Source: CANIGN01 sp041391385 (lineage in GTDB: Bacteria; Bdellovibrionota; UBA2428). Taken from it: a DNA stretch of 64,000 nt. The translations under genes were made by a program, and so were the position numbers. The stretch spans positions 1 to 64,000 of the forward strand of contig JAWKOD010000004.1 in the NCBI GenBank assembly GCA_041391385.1, written 5' to 3'. How positions within the stretch are numbered: the stretch's first letter is position 1; each line of letters opens with the position of its first letter. Shown piece by piece: positions 25,899 through 35,245 of this stretch. The notes under the pieces are model-generated. The model did not search any database. It was not told where the DNA came from and was given only the letters and a program-made list of their open reading frames with translations.

Positions 25899-27158
25899 GT
25901 GTTCATACCTCAAGGTCCAGTTCTTATTGTTGGTAGAGCGAAAAGTGGAGAGTCAGTCGCTTCTCTTTTGCGTGCAACTCATCCCAATTTGGAAATAGCA
26001 TTTTACGACGATGATCCTTCAAAAAGTGACTTTAGTGATCAGCGAGAGCTTTTTAAAAAAGACTGGGGTCACGTTGTTTTGTCTCCTGGTTATCCTAATC
26101 AGCCTTGGCTGCGTGAGCTTCAGGATACTGGAGCCTTATTTACTCAAGAATTAGATATCGCTGCAGCTTATTTAACGGATGAAAAGATTTACGCCATTAC
26201 TGGTTCTGTTGGTAAGAGTACTTGCTCGTGGATTGCCAATGAAGTTTTAAAAAGTTTGTCAAAAAAAGTTTTTATTGGAGGCAACTTCGGAGTGCCACTT
26301 GCAGAGTATGCTTTAAAAAAAGTTACGGAAAAGAAATCAGTTGAGTTTATAGTTTTAGAACTTTCGAGTTACCAGATAGAGCGCATGGCTTTTATGGTAG
26401 ATCGAGGGCTTATTTTGAATTTACTTCCTAACCATTTGGATCGCTATGAGAGCTTAGAGAAATATTACGCAGCAAAGTTAAGGCTTCTGCGATTTACCCG
26501 AGAGGGAACATGGGCCCTTGATCCAGGTGGGGACTTAAAGTCCTTCGCTAAGGACTCAGGTTTAGATTCAAAATTAAAGTGGATTAAGCCTGCAGGGCTT
26601 GATTCTATCTTTCAGGATTCTAAACTCATAGGCGCTCATAATCGTGAAAATTTAGCAGCTGTTTTAGAATTCGTCGCTTCTCCGCACTTGGAAGAGCGTG
26701 ATGTTGTAAATGCATTAATGAGCGTTGAGGCACTTCCCCACAGAATAGAACTCTTTGAGCACAAAGGTATTTTCTGTGTAAATGATAGCAAGGGAACAAC
26801 TATTGAAAGTGTTTTAACGGCTTATGCTGCTATTCGTGAGCGCTATGAAAATGAACGTGTTTTTTGGTTGTTGGGTGGGCGCGATAAAAAGCTTCCTTGG
26901 CATCGATTAAAGCGTTTGTGGGCAGATAAGCATTTGAGTTTCATTTTTTTTGGTGAAAGTGCAGCGCATATTAAAAAAGAAACAGGTTTTGAGGGACAGG
27001 TCTTTCCGAAGCTTGCCGCAGCCCTTGATCATTTGAGTGGCAAAGTTTTACCGGGAGAGGTTTTGGTTTTAAGTCCCGGTGGCACAAGCTTAGATGAGTT
27101 TAAGTCTTTTGAGGATCGTGGGAATTTTTTTAGGATGACAATTTCCACAAAGTTTTAG
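25899..27158 (+). CDS. murD: UDP-N-acetylmuramoylalanine--D-glutamate ligase
   Basis: This is a 419-residue protein from GTG 25899. It has a Rossmann N-terminal domain, ATP-binding ITGSVGKST, ELSSYQIERM, NLLPNHLDRYESLE, the Mur-ligase VNDSKGTTIES, and a C-terminal GGRDKKLPW and SPGGTSLDEFKSFEDRG. MurD adds D-glutamate to UDP-MurNAc-L-Ala in the cytoplasm during peptidoglycan synthesis. Family and length fit. murF follows after 9 bp, but mraY and other division genes are not here. Confidence 0.92.
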   Translation: MFIPQGPVLIVGRAKSGESVASLLRATHPNLEIAFYDDDPSKSDFSDQRELFKKDWGHVVLSPGYPNQPWLRELQDTGALFTQELDIAAAYLTDEKIYAITGSVGKSTCSWIANEVLKSLSKKVFIGGNFGVPLAEYALKKVTEKKSVEFIVLELSSYQIERMAFMVDRGLILNLLPNHLDRYESLEKYYAAKLRLLRFTREGTWALDPGGDLKSFAKDSGLDSKLKWIKPAGLDSIFQDSKLIGAHNRENLAAVLEFVASPHLEERDVVNALMSVEALPHRIELFEHKGIFCVNDSKGTTIESVLTAYAAIRERYENERVFWLLGGRDKKLPWHRLKRLWADKHLSFIFFGESAAHIKKETGFEGQVFPKLAAALDHLSGKVLPGEVLVLSPGGTSLDEFKSFEDRGNFFRMTISTKF

Positions 27159-27167
27159 GGGTAGAAG

Positions 27168-28424
27168 ATGAATGAGAAAGAACTTCAATCTTTAGTTGAT
27201 AGAGCAACGCACTTTTCCTCGCATTCAAAGGAAGTTGGCGAGGGCGGGATCTTTGTTGCTTTAAGGGGAGAGAACTTGGATGCTCATGATTTTGTGCCTG
27301 AGCTTTTAAAGAAGGGAATCTTGGCGGCTATTGTTGAAAAAGATATGGGAGACCCTCGAGCCCTTGTGGTTCCAAACGCCCAAGAAACACATTGGAAAAT
27401 TGCTTCATTGTTTAGAAAGAAGTTTAAGGGTGTCGTTATTGGTGTGGGCGGAAGTAGTGGAAAGACAAGCACTAAAGAGCTCTTGTACTCGGTTTTAAGT
27501 CAAAAGTTTAAGTGTGTAAAAACAGAAAAATCTCAAAATGGGCTTTTGGGTATTCCTAAAACTTTAGAAAAATTACGTCCGGGTATTGAAGTCGCAATTG
27601 TTGAAATTGGAATTGATGCGCCCAATGAAATGCTTCGCAATGTTTCCTTAGTGCAGCCAACCCATGCGCTTTTGACTTCTATCGGAGAGGAGCATCTTTT
27701 GCTCTTAAAAAACTTAGAAGGCGTATTCACCGAAGAGCGAATTTTAGTTGATGAAACAATAAAGCGAGGTGGAAAGGCTTATGTGCCTTCTTCAGATAAT
27801 TATTTATCTAGATTAAAAGAAGCACAGAGTGTTCCTTCTGTACCTAGTGTTTTGGATCCTTCGCTTAAGGTTGAAGCTCAGGACAAGCATACTCTTCAGA
27901 ATATGGCCTTAGCGGCATCTGTTGCTTTGGATCTAGGTCTTAGTAGCGATCTTATAAGGGATGCTCTCAATAAAGCTCAACCTTTGGATGGTCGTGGTTT
28001 AAAGTGGCGGCTTTCTGACAAATTGTGGGTTATCCGTGATCACTACAATGCAAATCCGAGTTCTATGGCTGTTGCCTTTGAGTCAGCTGTGAATTTTGCA
28101 AGAGAGAAGGCTCTTCCTCTTCGTTTGATCTTGGGCGACATGCGTGAGTTAGGAGAGGGTTCTAAGGGGTATCATCAAGAGCTCATAGAAAAGGCGCGTG
28201 TCTTAAATCCAGAAGCAATCCTTTGGGTAGGTGAAGAGTTGGGGGCTTTGTTAAAAAGCGAGCTGCCCTCAAAGCAATGGCACCTTGTTGATTCACAGTC
28301 TGAGCTGAGCGGAGATCTCGTCAAAGAATTTAAAAAAGATGGAGTTGTACTTGTTAAAGCAAGTCGTGGAACTGCTTTAGAGAAGGTCATGGACCGAATC
28401 TTTGGATTACACACTACAGCATAA
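27168..28424 (+). CDS. murF: UDP-N-acetylmuramoyl-tripeptide--D-alanyl-D-alanine ligase
   Basis: This 418-residue Mur ligase has GVGGSSGKTSTKELL (ATP loop), EIGIDAPNEM, SIGEEHLLLL and the MurF marker YNANPSSM. DSYNANP is the usual form; here it is DHYNANP. The C-terminal domain has LGDMRELGEGS and VLVKASRGTALEKVM. MurF adds D-Ala-D-Ala to the UDP-MurNAc-peptide. It follows murD by 9 bp and precedes a lipoprotein protease by 38 bp. Confidence 0.92.
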   Translation: MNEKELQSLVDRATHFSSHSKEVGEGGIFVALRGENLDAHDFVPELLKKGILAAIVEKDMGDPRALVVPNAQETHWKIASLFRKKFKGVVIGVGGSSGKTSTKELLYSVLSQKFKCVKTEKSQNGLLGIPKTLEKLRPGIEVAIVEIGIDAPNEMLRNVSLVQPTHALLTSIGEEHLLLLKNLEGVFTEERILVDETIKRGGKAYVPSSDNYLSRLKEAQSVPSVPSVLDPSLKVEAQDKHTLQNMALAASVALDLGLSSDLIRDALNKAQPLDGRGLKWRLSDKLWVIRDHYNANPSSMAVAFESAVNFAREKALPLRLILGDMRELGEGSKGYHQELIEKARVLNPEAILWVGEELGALLKSELPSKQWHLVDSQSELSGDLVKEFKKDGVVLVKASRGTALEKVMDRIFGLHTTA

Positions 28425-28462
28425 GAGTAGGCGTTTGTTCAGACTAAGTTTATTCTTGAGGG

Positions 28463-30499
28463 ATGTTGCAATCATTTCTGAAACTTCAACTTCTTGTATT
28501 CCTCCTCTTGTCTTGTACAACAAAAGGCCCTGAGTCTTCTTATCAGCAGCAGGGCGATGCTCCTCCTCTTAATGCAGGAGCTCAGTTGAATACCGCAGCA
28601 CAATTGACTGAAGATCAGTATGTCAGATTAACACGAGGAGTTTTTGAGGTCGTCCTTCCGCGCATTGAAGACAAAGATGTGGTTTATCAAGAAAAGTTGC
28701 CTGAGCATTTATTACCCTACAAGCTTAGAAAAAGTCCTTATCGCGGCATTGGAACTGCTTTTGCAATTGGCCCAAACCAGTTTGTTAGCGCTGCGCATGT
28801 ATTTGATTTGCACCAGCCAAGTTTAGTTGAGCCAACAGCTTTGCGAGATACGGACGGTAAGGTTTATGTAATCGATAATATTTTAAAATACTCACAGCAT
28901 CGAGACCTTGTTGAGTTCAGCCTTAAAAGTCCACCTAAAAACATTCAGGCTTTAAAAATTGCAGATAAGCCTCGAATGGGACAATACGTTTTCACTGTTG
29001 GAAATGCACTCGGTGATGGGATTGTAACTCGCTCGGGTTATATTACTTCTTTTACTGCAGAGCCTGTTGATGGCGAGTGGGATGATATTCGATATTCTGC
29101 ACCTGCTTCGCCCGGAAATTCAGGTGGGCCCTTGTTAACAAAGGATTTAGAGGTTTTAGGAGTCGTTGTTCGGCGAACAGAGAATGAAAACTTAAACTTT
29201 GGTATTCCAATTACTGAGCTTAAAAAAGTAAAGGGTGCACAGTTTTATGTGCGAGATATTAAAATTGAACAATATGGAAAACAGTTAACACGCGATTGGC
29301 GTTATACGGTAAAACTTCCCGAAAAAGCCAAAACAATTACTAGCTTGGTTTCTAAGAATTATCAGCAGTTTCAAGAGAAGATATACGATGATTTTAGGAA
29401 AAAATTTAAAAAAGATGTATTTCCAACGGATCCGGCTCTAAAAGTTTGGGCACGAGATTCTTTGTCTATTAGCTTAGCGGGATTTATTCAAAAAGATAAA
29501 AGCGATCGTTGGGTCACTTTGCCGATGAGTTGGGATGTCTTTAAAATAAATAAGTATCGATCCATTGTTACAGAAAAAGGAGCAGAGCGTGCGAATACCG
29601 CCTTTTTTATGTTGGAGCGTCCATTGAATCAAAAACTAAAAAGTTTTTATCAAGATGGTAAGGGGATATTAGATACCTTTTTAAAGCACAAGGGATGGGC
29701 TCGAAACTATATGGGTCGTAGAATTGTGATTAAGAGTTATGGAGCTCCCGAAGATAGCTTTAAGTGGAAAGATTCTTATGGGAGAAAGTGGTTGGGGTGG
29801 GAATGGAATACCGCTTACAACAATTCAACAATTCAACTTAACTGTATGCCTATGCCCGCGGGTGTTTTTTGTATTTTCAATGCAGATCCTTACAGCATAA
29901 GAGAGCAAAGCCGAGTGAGTTCGCGTCGAGCCCTCGATCGCTTTTTGATTGATATTTATGGAAAAGTTCGCGACTGGAAAGAATGGGTGAGCTTACCGGA
30001 TGAGTTTAAACAGCCGATGATTCCTAAAAACGTACTCGTAGAGCTTGATATGGGAAAGGGCTCCGTGTTGCGTTGGCGCGTAGGAAAGTATAGCGGTAAG
30101 ATCAACCGTAAAGAGTTTGATTTAGATGCAGAAGTTGCTCTGTCCTTTATAGCTAGCCCCGAGAATATTTTTAAATTGAGGTTGAGAAATGTTCAAGTTG
30201 CAGAGAAAAATGGAGACATGCAAATGGGGATGGGTACAAACTATCGCCCAGACGACAAGGGGGATCCAAGTTACCGAGAAGTTTGGGATAAAATGCTAGA
30301 AGGAAGAGCTCCTTATAATGGCAAGCCTCAACCTCAAGACAAACACAGCCTTATTGTTTCTATGCTTGGAAATTCAAAGAAAGCCAAGGCTGAGGAGCTT
30401 AGCTTCTTAACGTGTGGAGTTTTAAGCTCAGTGGGGTCTAAGCAGATTGAAGAAATTTGCGATTCATATGCTAAGTCAGCGAAAGTTTCTGGCTTATAA
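28463..30499 (+). CDS. Trypsin-like serine protease lipoprotein with long C-terminal region
   Basis: This 678-residue protein has a lipobox (LLLSC). The N-terminal trypsin-like S1C fold (about residues 60-260) has the triad His in FVSAAHVFD, Asp in HRDLVEF and Ser in SPGNSGGPL. This is the HtrA/Deg-type layout, but no PDZ domain is apparent. About 420 further residues have no recognised domain. They include a conserved-looking WKDSYGRKWLGWEWN and an NCMPMPAGVFC pair. It is likely an envelope-anchored protease. It is last in the kinase-murD-murF-protease run and ends 10 bp before a convergent gene. Confidence 0.85.
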   Translation: MLQSFLKLQLLVFLLLSCTTKGPESSYQQQGDAPPLNAGAQLNTAAQLTEDQYVRLTRGVFEVVLPRIEDKDVVYQEKLPEHLLPYKLRKSPYRGIGTAFAIGPNQFVSAAHVFDLHQPSLVEPTALRDTDGKVYVIDNILKYSQHRDLVEFSLKSPPKNIQALKIADKPRMGQYVFTVGNALGDGIVTRSGYITSFTAEPVDGEWDDIRYSAPASPGNSGGPLLTKDLEVLGVVVRRTENENLNFGIPITELKKVKGAQFYVRDIKIEQYGKQLTRDWRYTVKLPEKAKTITSLVSKNYQQFQEKIYDDFRKKFKKDVFPTDPALKVWARDSLSISLAGFIQKDKSDRWVTLPMSWDVFKINKYRSIVTEKGAERANTAFFMLERPLNQKLKSFYQDGKGILDTFLKHKGWARNYMGRRIVIKSYGAPEDSFKWKDSYGRKWLGWEWNTAYNNSTIQLNCMPMPAGVFCIFNADPYSIREQSRVSSRRALDRFLIDIYGKVRDWKEWVSLPDEFKQPMIPKNVLVELDMGKGSVLRWRVGKYSGKINRKEFDLDAEVALSFIASPENIFKLRLRNVQVAEKNGDMQMGMGTNYRPDDKGDPSYREVWDKMLEGRAPYNGKPQPQDKHSLIVSMLGNSKKAKAEELSFLTCGVLSSVGSKQIEEICDSYAKSAKVSGL

Positions 30500-30509
30500 T
30501 AAATTTTTT

Positions 30510-31205
30510 TTAAGCACTTAGTTGTTGTTGGTGGCGGATAAAAAGACATGCGCCACCGTTCTCTAGGCAAGCAATGTACATTTCGACAGCGAGCGCTTCA
30601 GGGATTTGATAAAGTTTTTCTACTTGGAAAGCGTCTTTGAGAACGAAACTTCTTCTTTCCATTTCTTCTTTGAGCCATTTGTGGTCGGAGAGAAACTTTT
30701 CTATGCGTTCGCGAGCTTGAAGGCGAGCCTCAGCTTCGAGATTTGTAAATTCAAGGTCGTAATCAGGGCCAAGTATTTGTCCAATCGAAGCGCGTTGTAC
30801 ACGTTCAACAAATATTCGACTCAAAGTAGATTCAGCTTTTGGTGTAATTTCTTCTGTATTGCTTACAGGCACTTCTGCTGGATCGTAGAGCATGCCGTCT
30901 GGTAAATCTTCTGAGGGGGTTAAGTTTTCGGCGGAAAAATTGCTTTCTTCAGGTTCAAGTGCAGCAGGAACTTCAATGTTGAGAAATTCTTCGTTGGGGT
31001 CTTCTACTTTAATAAGGTCTTTTGCTGAAGTTTCATCAACAACAGGAGGTCCCTCAAAGTTAATTTCGTTGTAATCGTCTGCTGGGGTGCTCGCCCCTAG
31101 GTCCGGATTGAGAATGAGGTAGCCGCAACCGCAGAGAATATCAAAAGCTCCGGGGTAGTCTTCACTTCGATGTGTAGAGCCACAAGATGGGCAATTTACT
31201 TCCAT
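30510..31205 (-). CDS. Zinc-ribbon protein, otherwise unknown
   Basis: This 231-residue protein opens with a zinc-ribbon-like CPSCGSTHRSEDYPGAFDIL, followed by CGCGYLI: four cysteines in CxxC...CxC form. An acidic, low-complexity middle (residues ~40-120) follows, then a helical C-terminal third (EAEARLQARERIEKF, KEEMERRSFVLKDAFQVEKL). No signal peptide is present, so it is cytoplasmic. A regulatory or scaffold protein is likely. Its start lies beside the palindromic element at 31261. Confidence 0.65.
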   Translation of the reverse strand: MEVNCPSCGSTHRSEDYPGAFDILCGCGYLILNPDLGASTPADDYNEINFEGPPVVDETSAKDLIKVEDPNEEFLNIEVPAALEPEESNFSAENLTPSEDLPDGMLYDPAEVPVSNTEEITPKAESTLSRIFVERVQRASIGQILGPDYDLEFTNLEAEARLQARERIEKFLSDHKWLKEEMERRSFVLKDAFQVEKLYQIPEALAVEMYIACLENGGACLFIRHQQQLSA

Positions 31206-31260
31206 ACCCCTTTATCGGCACTTTTTCTCTACACGCCAGTGGTTTTTTGACACTTTCACT

Positions 31261-31355
31261 TAGGCGCCAGGGACCTTTTGAACGTTGCTGTATACCTTTT
31301 TGCAATTGTCCTAATAAAGGTAGCGGGCAACGTTCAAAAGGTCCCTGGCGCCTTA
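31261..31355. repeat. Palindromic element, copy 1 (27-bp inverted-repeat arms)
   Basis: A perfect 27-bp inverted repeat (31262-31288 and 31327-31353) encloses a 38-bp loop with a nested TACCTTT/AAAGGTA pair. The minus-strand sequence of the right half begins with the TAA stop of the metallopeptidase gene. It aligns with 59471-59533 through GGCG(C/T)CAG(G/A)GAC, then TTTTG, then CCCGCTACCTTT. It forms a strong hairpin able to act as a terminator or REP-like element. Similarity to other genomes is untested. Confidence 0.85.
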
Positions 31356-34247
31356 TAGGAAGTCGGTGAGGGTTTGGAGTTTGAGGCCAAAGTTATCTTC
31401 GCCAAACTTACCAAAACCGTGAAAGTATCCAAGGCTGGCTTTAAAGTCAGCATAGTGAAGTGCTTGGAAGAAAACATCCAGCTCAACACCTGCGGTGTGA
31501 AAATATTCTTTTCCCATTCGAATGTTTGTTTTTCGCGCAGCGCCCGTTGTCGTTGCGCCATAAAGGTCGTTGGTCACAACCTCGTAAATAGGACGTAGCT
31601 CGATGTCACTTATATGCATACGGTTCCAAGGAAGGCCTCGTTGAAAGTCCCAAACTTTAAATCCAAATTCAAAGTTTGATCGCAAGATTTGGAGCGAAGG
31701 GCCATTTGAGGTATCAAAGCCACGCGCTAAAAATCCAGAGTCAAGCGTTGTAAAGTCAGATCGCCCGCCCCATTCATAGTAAAGAATGGGGAAGGAGGCT
31801 GGACTCGTGCGCCCGTATTCGGCACCTATGAGATATCCAAAAGGACCGAGTTTCCCTTGAAAGTTTGTGTAAATTTCAAAAGAGGGTTCCGGGAGCCATC
31901 TCACATTACTGTTGAAATAAAATGAATCTGCAAAATGCGTAATTTGATACGCACCAATGCGTACGTTTTTAGCATTTGGACTTGAGAACAAGAAAGAAAG
32001 CGCAGGTGCTGCGGTCGAATACTTTTTGAGTGTTCTTGTGGCCGAGCCACTTCGGTATTCAGCGCCAGGATAGACAGCAAAAACAAAACGAGAATTTAAG
32101 CGTTGTGAAATTTTAAATTGAGTTCTTGCAATTTGAATATCTTGCACGCGAGTGCCAATGTAACGAAAATTTGAACGTCCCTCTAACTCCCATTCATTGA
32201 GCATTCCAAGGCCTAGGTTGCCTTTAGAAAAAGAAAGATATCCCGTGGGGCGTTGTGCCCCTGTGTTATAGCCAGCTTCTAGGACGCCTTGCCAGTTATT
32301 GGAAAGATCTGCAAAAAAAGTACCCGCAGTAATACTCGTACCTTTGTCGGTTGTTTCGTAATTTGGGTACCAAAAGCGTGGAAAAATGCTTGGGAGTGGC
32401 CCGTAATTTTCAATGGGACTTTCTGCATTCTGCCCTTCAGTTTTTTTATCAAGATCAGGGAACTTGAAGTCACTTTTGACAATCTCGGCGGGGGCTGGAG
32501 TTCTTCCCTTAGATTGATCAATCTTTTGAATTTTATCTTTCTCCCAAAAAGAAACTTTAGAAAGTATTTGCTTGTCCTTTTTAAGGGCATAGCTAGAGTT
32601 TGCTTCTGTTTGAAAAGAAAAGGTTTTAATACTTTTAGTTTCTAAATTAATAAGTGCTGGACCACGGTAGTTTTTTCGGTACCAAGTGACTAATAGCTCT
32701 TTGGGCGATTCATTCGTTGAAGCTGCTTGGGTGTCACTTTCTAGAAATTGAGGATAAGCAAGTGCGCCATCGGGTGCTTCAAAGCTAAAGTTGTTGTTGC
32801 CTATAATCATATCTCGACTGAGATCACGACCGTGTCCTTTAGCAAGTAACCAGCTACTTCCTTTAATCCAAGGGTGGGAGAGTCGTTCAAAGGCAATTTT
32901 TGATGTGTAAAGTGTTTCTACTTGAGGAGAGAGTTTGCAGTTTCTATCAAAAGTCGATTTTTCAAAATGAAAGAAACCGTCTTCATCACTTCGAATCCAG
33001 GCTAAGTTTTTAGCGTCAATTGCGATTTCGCGAATTCGATCGATAGAGTCGTTTTCACAAATTAAAGACCCATCCTTATCCACGACAAAGATGCGTTTTC
33101 TAAGCTGCTTGTTTGTGTTGATATCAAGTGCGTAAGTGAGAATGATCCAGGCATTTAAATCTTCATTCCAAAAGTTTTGGACAAAGCGAGCTGCCCCTCG
33201 TGAGAAAGGAGTGTGGATCTCTTTTTCGCCATCCGTATACGCAAGGTAGGTTTCGGGACTTGCAATAAGCTGACTGTTGTCTTTTGTGTAATACCAACTA
33301 AGACCATTACCTGAAACAAACGGTCCTGTGATATTTGCGCTTTCTTGCACACTTGTTCTTTCGACGGCTTCGGGCAGGGGCGTTTTTGCCCACTCTTCGC
33401 GCAAGGCTTCAAAGCGTTTGCCTACTTTTTTGCCGTTTTTGGTATAGAGTCGGTGGAAAAACCAGCCCGGCAGTACGGCAGATTTTTTTAATAACTCTCC
33501 AGCTGTTTTGCTTTCTTTAGCGCTCATAAGATCGTCGATCATGAGATAGCCAAAGTGGTAGGGAATATTTCCGGGTTCCATTGCGTTCAGTTCAAGGCTT
33601 CCATCGAGAAGATCTGATCGAAGTGGATGTTTCTTTTTTCGTTGATAGTATTCGGCGTATTTTCTTATCTCAGCATCGATGAGGCCACTTTGTCCCCTTC
33701 CACCTAAGTGTGTTTCAGCCCAAACAGCCATGCCTTCGTGAACCCAGCGCGGGAAAAGTGCATTTGGTCGAGACAGGTTTCCAAATGCCCAGGAGAGGGG
33801 AATGAATACCCCTTGTCGTTGCTGGATCATCATCATGTGAGACATTTCGTGCACAGTAGTTTCGAGATGAGCCTCTTTTACAAGCCCGATGCTACTTTCA
33901 AGGTCTGGAACTTCTGTGTGTATATAAATACGGTTAGAGGGAATTACAGTTGCAAGCCCGTTATGGAAATCTTGTCTTGGGTCAAAAACAACAGAGAAAT
34001 TATCCTTAAAGGGAATTTTAAAAATATCTTCTACAATTTGAAGTGATTCAATTGTGAGGTTTTTGAAGTAATCAATACTTTTCTTATGTTCTTTGCCAAT
34101 AACAACAGTAACCTCAATACGAGGATTCACTTCGGGATATTTGATTTCGACTTCATATTCAAGATTTTGTGAGTGCAATTGAATCGATATGAGGGGAAAG
34201 ATGATTGCGCATCGAGCCAAAATTATGATTTGTTTTAAGCTTTTCAT
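31353..34247 (-). CDS. Zincin metallopeptidase / beta-propeller-like / outer-membrane barrel-like protein
   Basis: This is a 964-residue protein with a signal peptide (residues ~1-25). A gluzincin-like peptidase domain (about 40-270) has HEMSHMMM (HExxH) and WVHEGMAVWAE (WxxEGxA, third ligand Glu), the pattern of the peptidase MA clan. A middle region (about 300-600) has repeated strands and DGSL-type turns reminiscent of TolB-like propellers. The C-terminal part (about 650-964) has barrel-like alternating strands (GVLEAGYNTGAQRPTGYL, SRFVFAVYPGAEYRS), as in surface-antigen barrels. It is divergent from pal by 71 bp. The three-part order is seen directly; the barrel is inferred. Confidence 0.75.
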   Translation of the reverse strand: MKSLKQIIILARCAIIFPLISIQLHSQNLEYEVEIKYPEVNPRIEVTVVIGKEHKKSIDYFKNLTIESLQIVEDIFKIPFKDNFSVVFDPRQDFHNGLATVIPSNRIYIHTEVPDLESSIGLVKEAHLETTVHEMSHMMMIQQRQGVFIPLSWAFGNLSRPNALFPRWVHEGMAVWAETHLGGRGQSGLIDAEIRKYAEYYQRKKKHPLRSDLLDGSLELNAMEPGNIPYHFGYLMIDDLMSAKESKTAGELLKKSAVLPGWFFHRLYTKNGKKVGKRFEALREEWAKTPLPEAVERTSVQESANITGPFVSGNGLSWYYTKDNSQLIASPETYLAYTDGEKEIHTPFSRGAARFVQNFWNEDLNAWIILTYALDINTNKQLRKRIFVVDKDGSLICENDSIDRIREIAIDAKNLAWIRSDEDGFFHFEKSTFDRNCKLSPQVETLYTSKIAFERLSHPWIKGSSWLLAKGHGRDLSRDMIIGNNNFSFEAPDGALAYPQFLESDTQAASTNESPKELLVTWYRKNYRGPALINLETKSIKTFSFQTEANSSYALKKDKQILSKVSFWEKDKIQKIDQSKGRTPAPAEIVKSDFKFPDLDKKTEGQNAESPIENYGPLPSIFPRFWYPNYETTDKGTSITAGTFFADLSNNWQGVLEAGYNTGAQRPTGYLSFSKGNLGLGMLNEWELEGRSNFRYIGTRVQDIQIARTQFKISQRLNSRFVFAVYPGAEYRSGSATRTLKKYSTAAPALSFLFSSPNAKNVRIGAYQITHFADSFYFNSNVRWLPEPSFEIYTNFQGKLGPFGYLIGAEYGRTSPASFPILYYEWGGRSDFTTLDSGFLARGFDTSNGPSLQILRSNFEFGFKVWDFQRGLPWNRMHISDIELRPIYEVVTNDLYGATTTGAARKTNIRMGKEYFHTAGVELDVFFQALHYADFKASLGYFHGFGKFGEDNFGLKLQTLTDFL

Positions 34248-34318
34248 TTAATTGGTGTTCTAATCCTCTCATTTTAGATTTAATAAGTATAGATACGTAG
34301 TTACGAGAGGAGAAACAG

Positions 34319-34822
34319 ATGATTACAAAAAAAAATTGGGTACTTTGGACAATGACTTTAAGCTTTGGTGCCATGATGACTATTTCATGCTCCAAAAAGC
34401 AAACAACAGAGGAGCCTGATTCATCTGGAGATATCAGCTCAATTGATACAGGTGATGGAAGTGGATACGGAGCAGCTGGACAAAAAATTGCTGCGCTTCC
34501 TACTATATACTTTGAATATGACAGCTTTTCTTTAAATTCAGCTTCACGTGAAGCTTTGGGTTTAGCTGCTCAATGGTTGATTGCTAACACAGCACAAAGA
34601 ATTCAAATTGAAGGACATTGTGATGAGCGCGGAACAACTGAGTATAACTTGGCGCTTGGCGAAAGAAGAGCTTCAACTGTAAGAGACTTCTTGGTGAGCA
34701 AAGGCGTGAGTAGCTCTCAGGTATCAACTATTAGTTATGGCGAAGAGCGCCCTCTAGCTATGGGTTCTGATGAAGCAGCATGGGCCAAAAACCGCCGTGT
34801 TGAATTTGTAACTGGGTTTTAA
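34319..34822 (+). CDS. pal: Peptidoglycan-associated lipoprotein
   Basis: This 167-residue protein has a lipobox (TISC, cysteine near residue 24), a Ser/Asp/Gly-rich linker and an OmpA-like domain. That domain shows IYFEYDSFSLN, IEGHCDERGTTEYNLALGERRA and AKNRRVEF, which carry the peptidoglycan-binding residues. Pal anchors the outer membrane to the cell wall and works with Tol proteins in division. tolQRAB are not in the window. A hairpin terminator follows. Confidence 0.95.
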   Translation: MITKKNWVLWTMTLSFGAMMTISCSKKQTTEEPDSSGDISSIDTGDGSGYGAAGQKIAALPTIYFEYDSFSLNSASREALGLAAQWLIANTAQRIQIEGHCDERGTTEYNLALGERRASTVRDFLVSKGVSSSQVSTISYGEERPLAMGSDEAAWAKNRRVEFVTGF

Positions 34823-34882
34823 TGAATTGATAAAGTGCCAGGTTGTCTATATGGCAGCCTTGCATGCAGTCTGTTAATCTTA

Positions 34883-34922
34883 AGGGTGTTGGCTCAGTAA
34901 AATGAGTCAGCACCCTTTTTAT
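34883..34922 (+). terminator. Rho-independent terminator after pal
   Basis: The stem AAGGGTGTTGGCTCA and TGAGTCAGCACCCTT (one mismatch) has a short GTAAAA loop and runs into five T residues. It ends pal transcription before the next lipoprotein gene. Confidence 0.8.
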
Positions 34923-34942
34923 TTGGGGGAGGGAGTGCTTGA

Positions 34943-35245
34943 ATGAAGTTTACAAGGTTATCTTTGCTCGTTTTTATTCTAGGTGCGTGCCAGACGACGC
35001 AAAAGCCCGTTAAACCGATGATTTTTGCGAGCTCTGCGATGAAAGCTGCAGATAGAGCGCGTGCAGAGCGCTTGGCCCCTGATTTATATCGAAGGGCAGA
35101 AGTAAAATATTGGGCCGCGAAGACTGACTACCTTCAGAGAAATTTTGAAGCGGCAGAAAAAAATGCTACTGAAGCTAAAAGGCTCTTTGAAAGAGCCGAA
35201 TTAAGAGCTTCGTTGCAAGCATTAGAGGAAGCAGATGATGAATAA
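34943..35245 (+). CDS. DUF4398-type lipoprotein next to pal
   Basis: This 100-residue protein has a lipobox (GACQ) and a single helical hairpin rich in Ala, Glu and Arg (MKAADRARAERLAPDLYRRA, FEAAEKNATEAKRLFERA). This is the DUF4398 pattern often found beside Pal in envelope operons. It probably serves as a spacer or scaffold in the periplasm. Its stop overlaps the start of the CpoB-like gene. Confidence 0.75.
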   Translation: MKFTRLSLLVFILGACQTTQKPVKPMIFASSAMKAADRARAERLAPDLYRRAEVKYWAAKTDYLQRNFEAAEKNATEAKRLFERAELRASLQALEEADDE

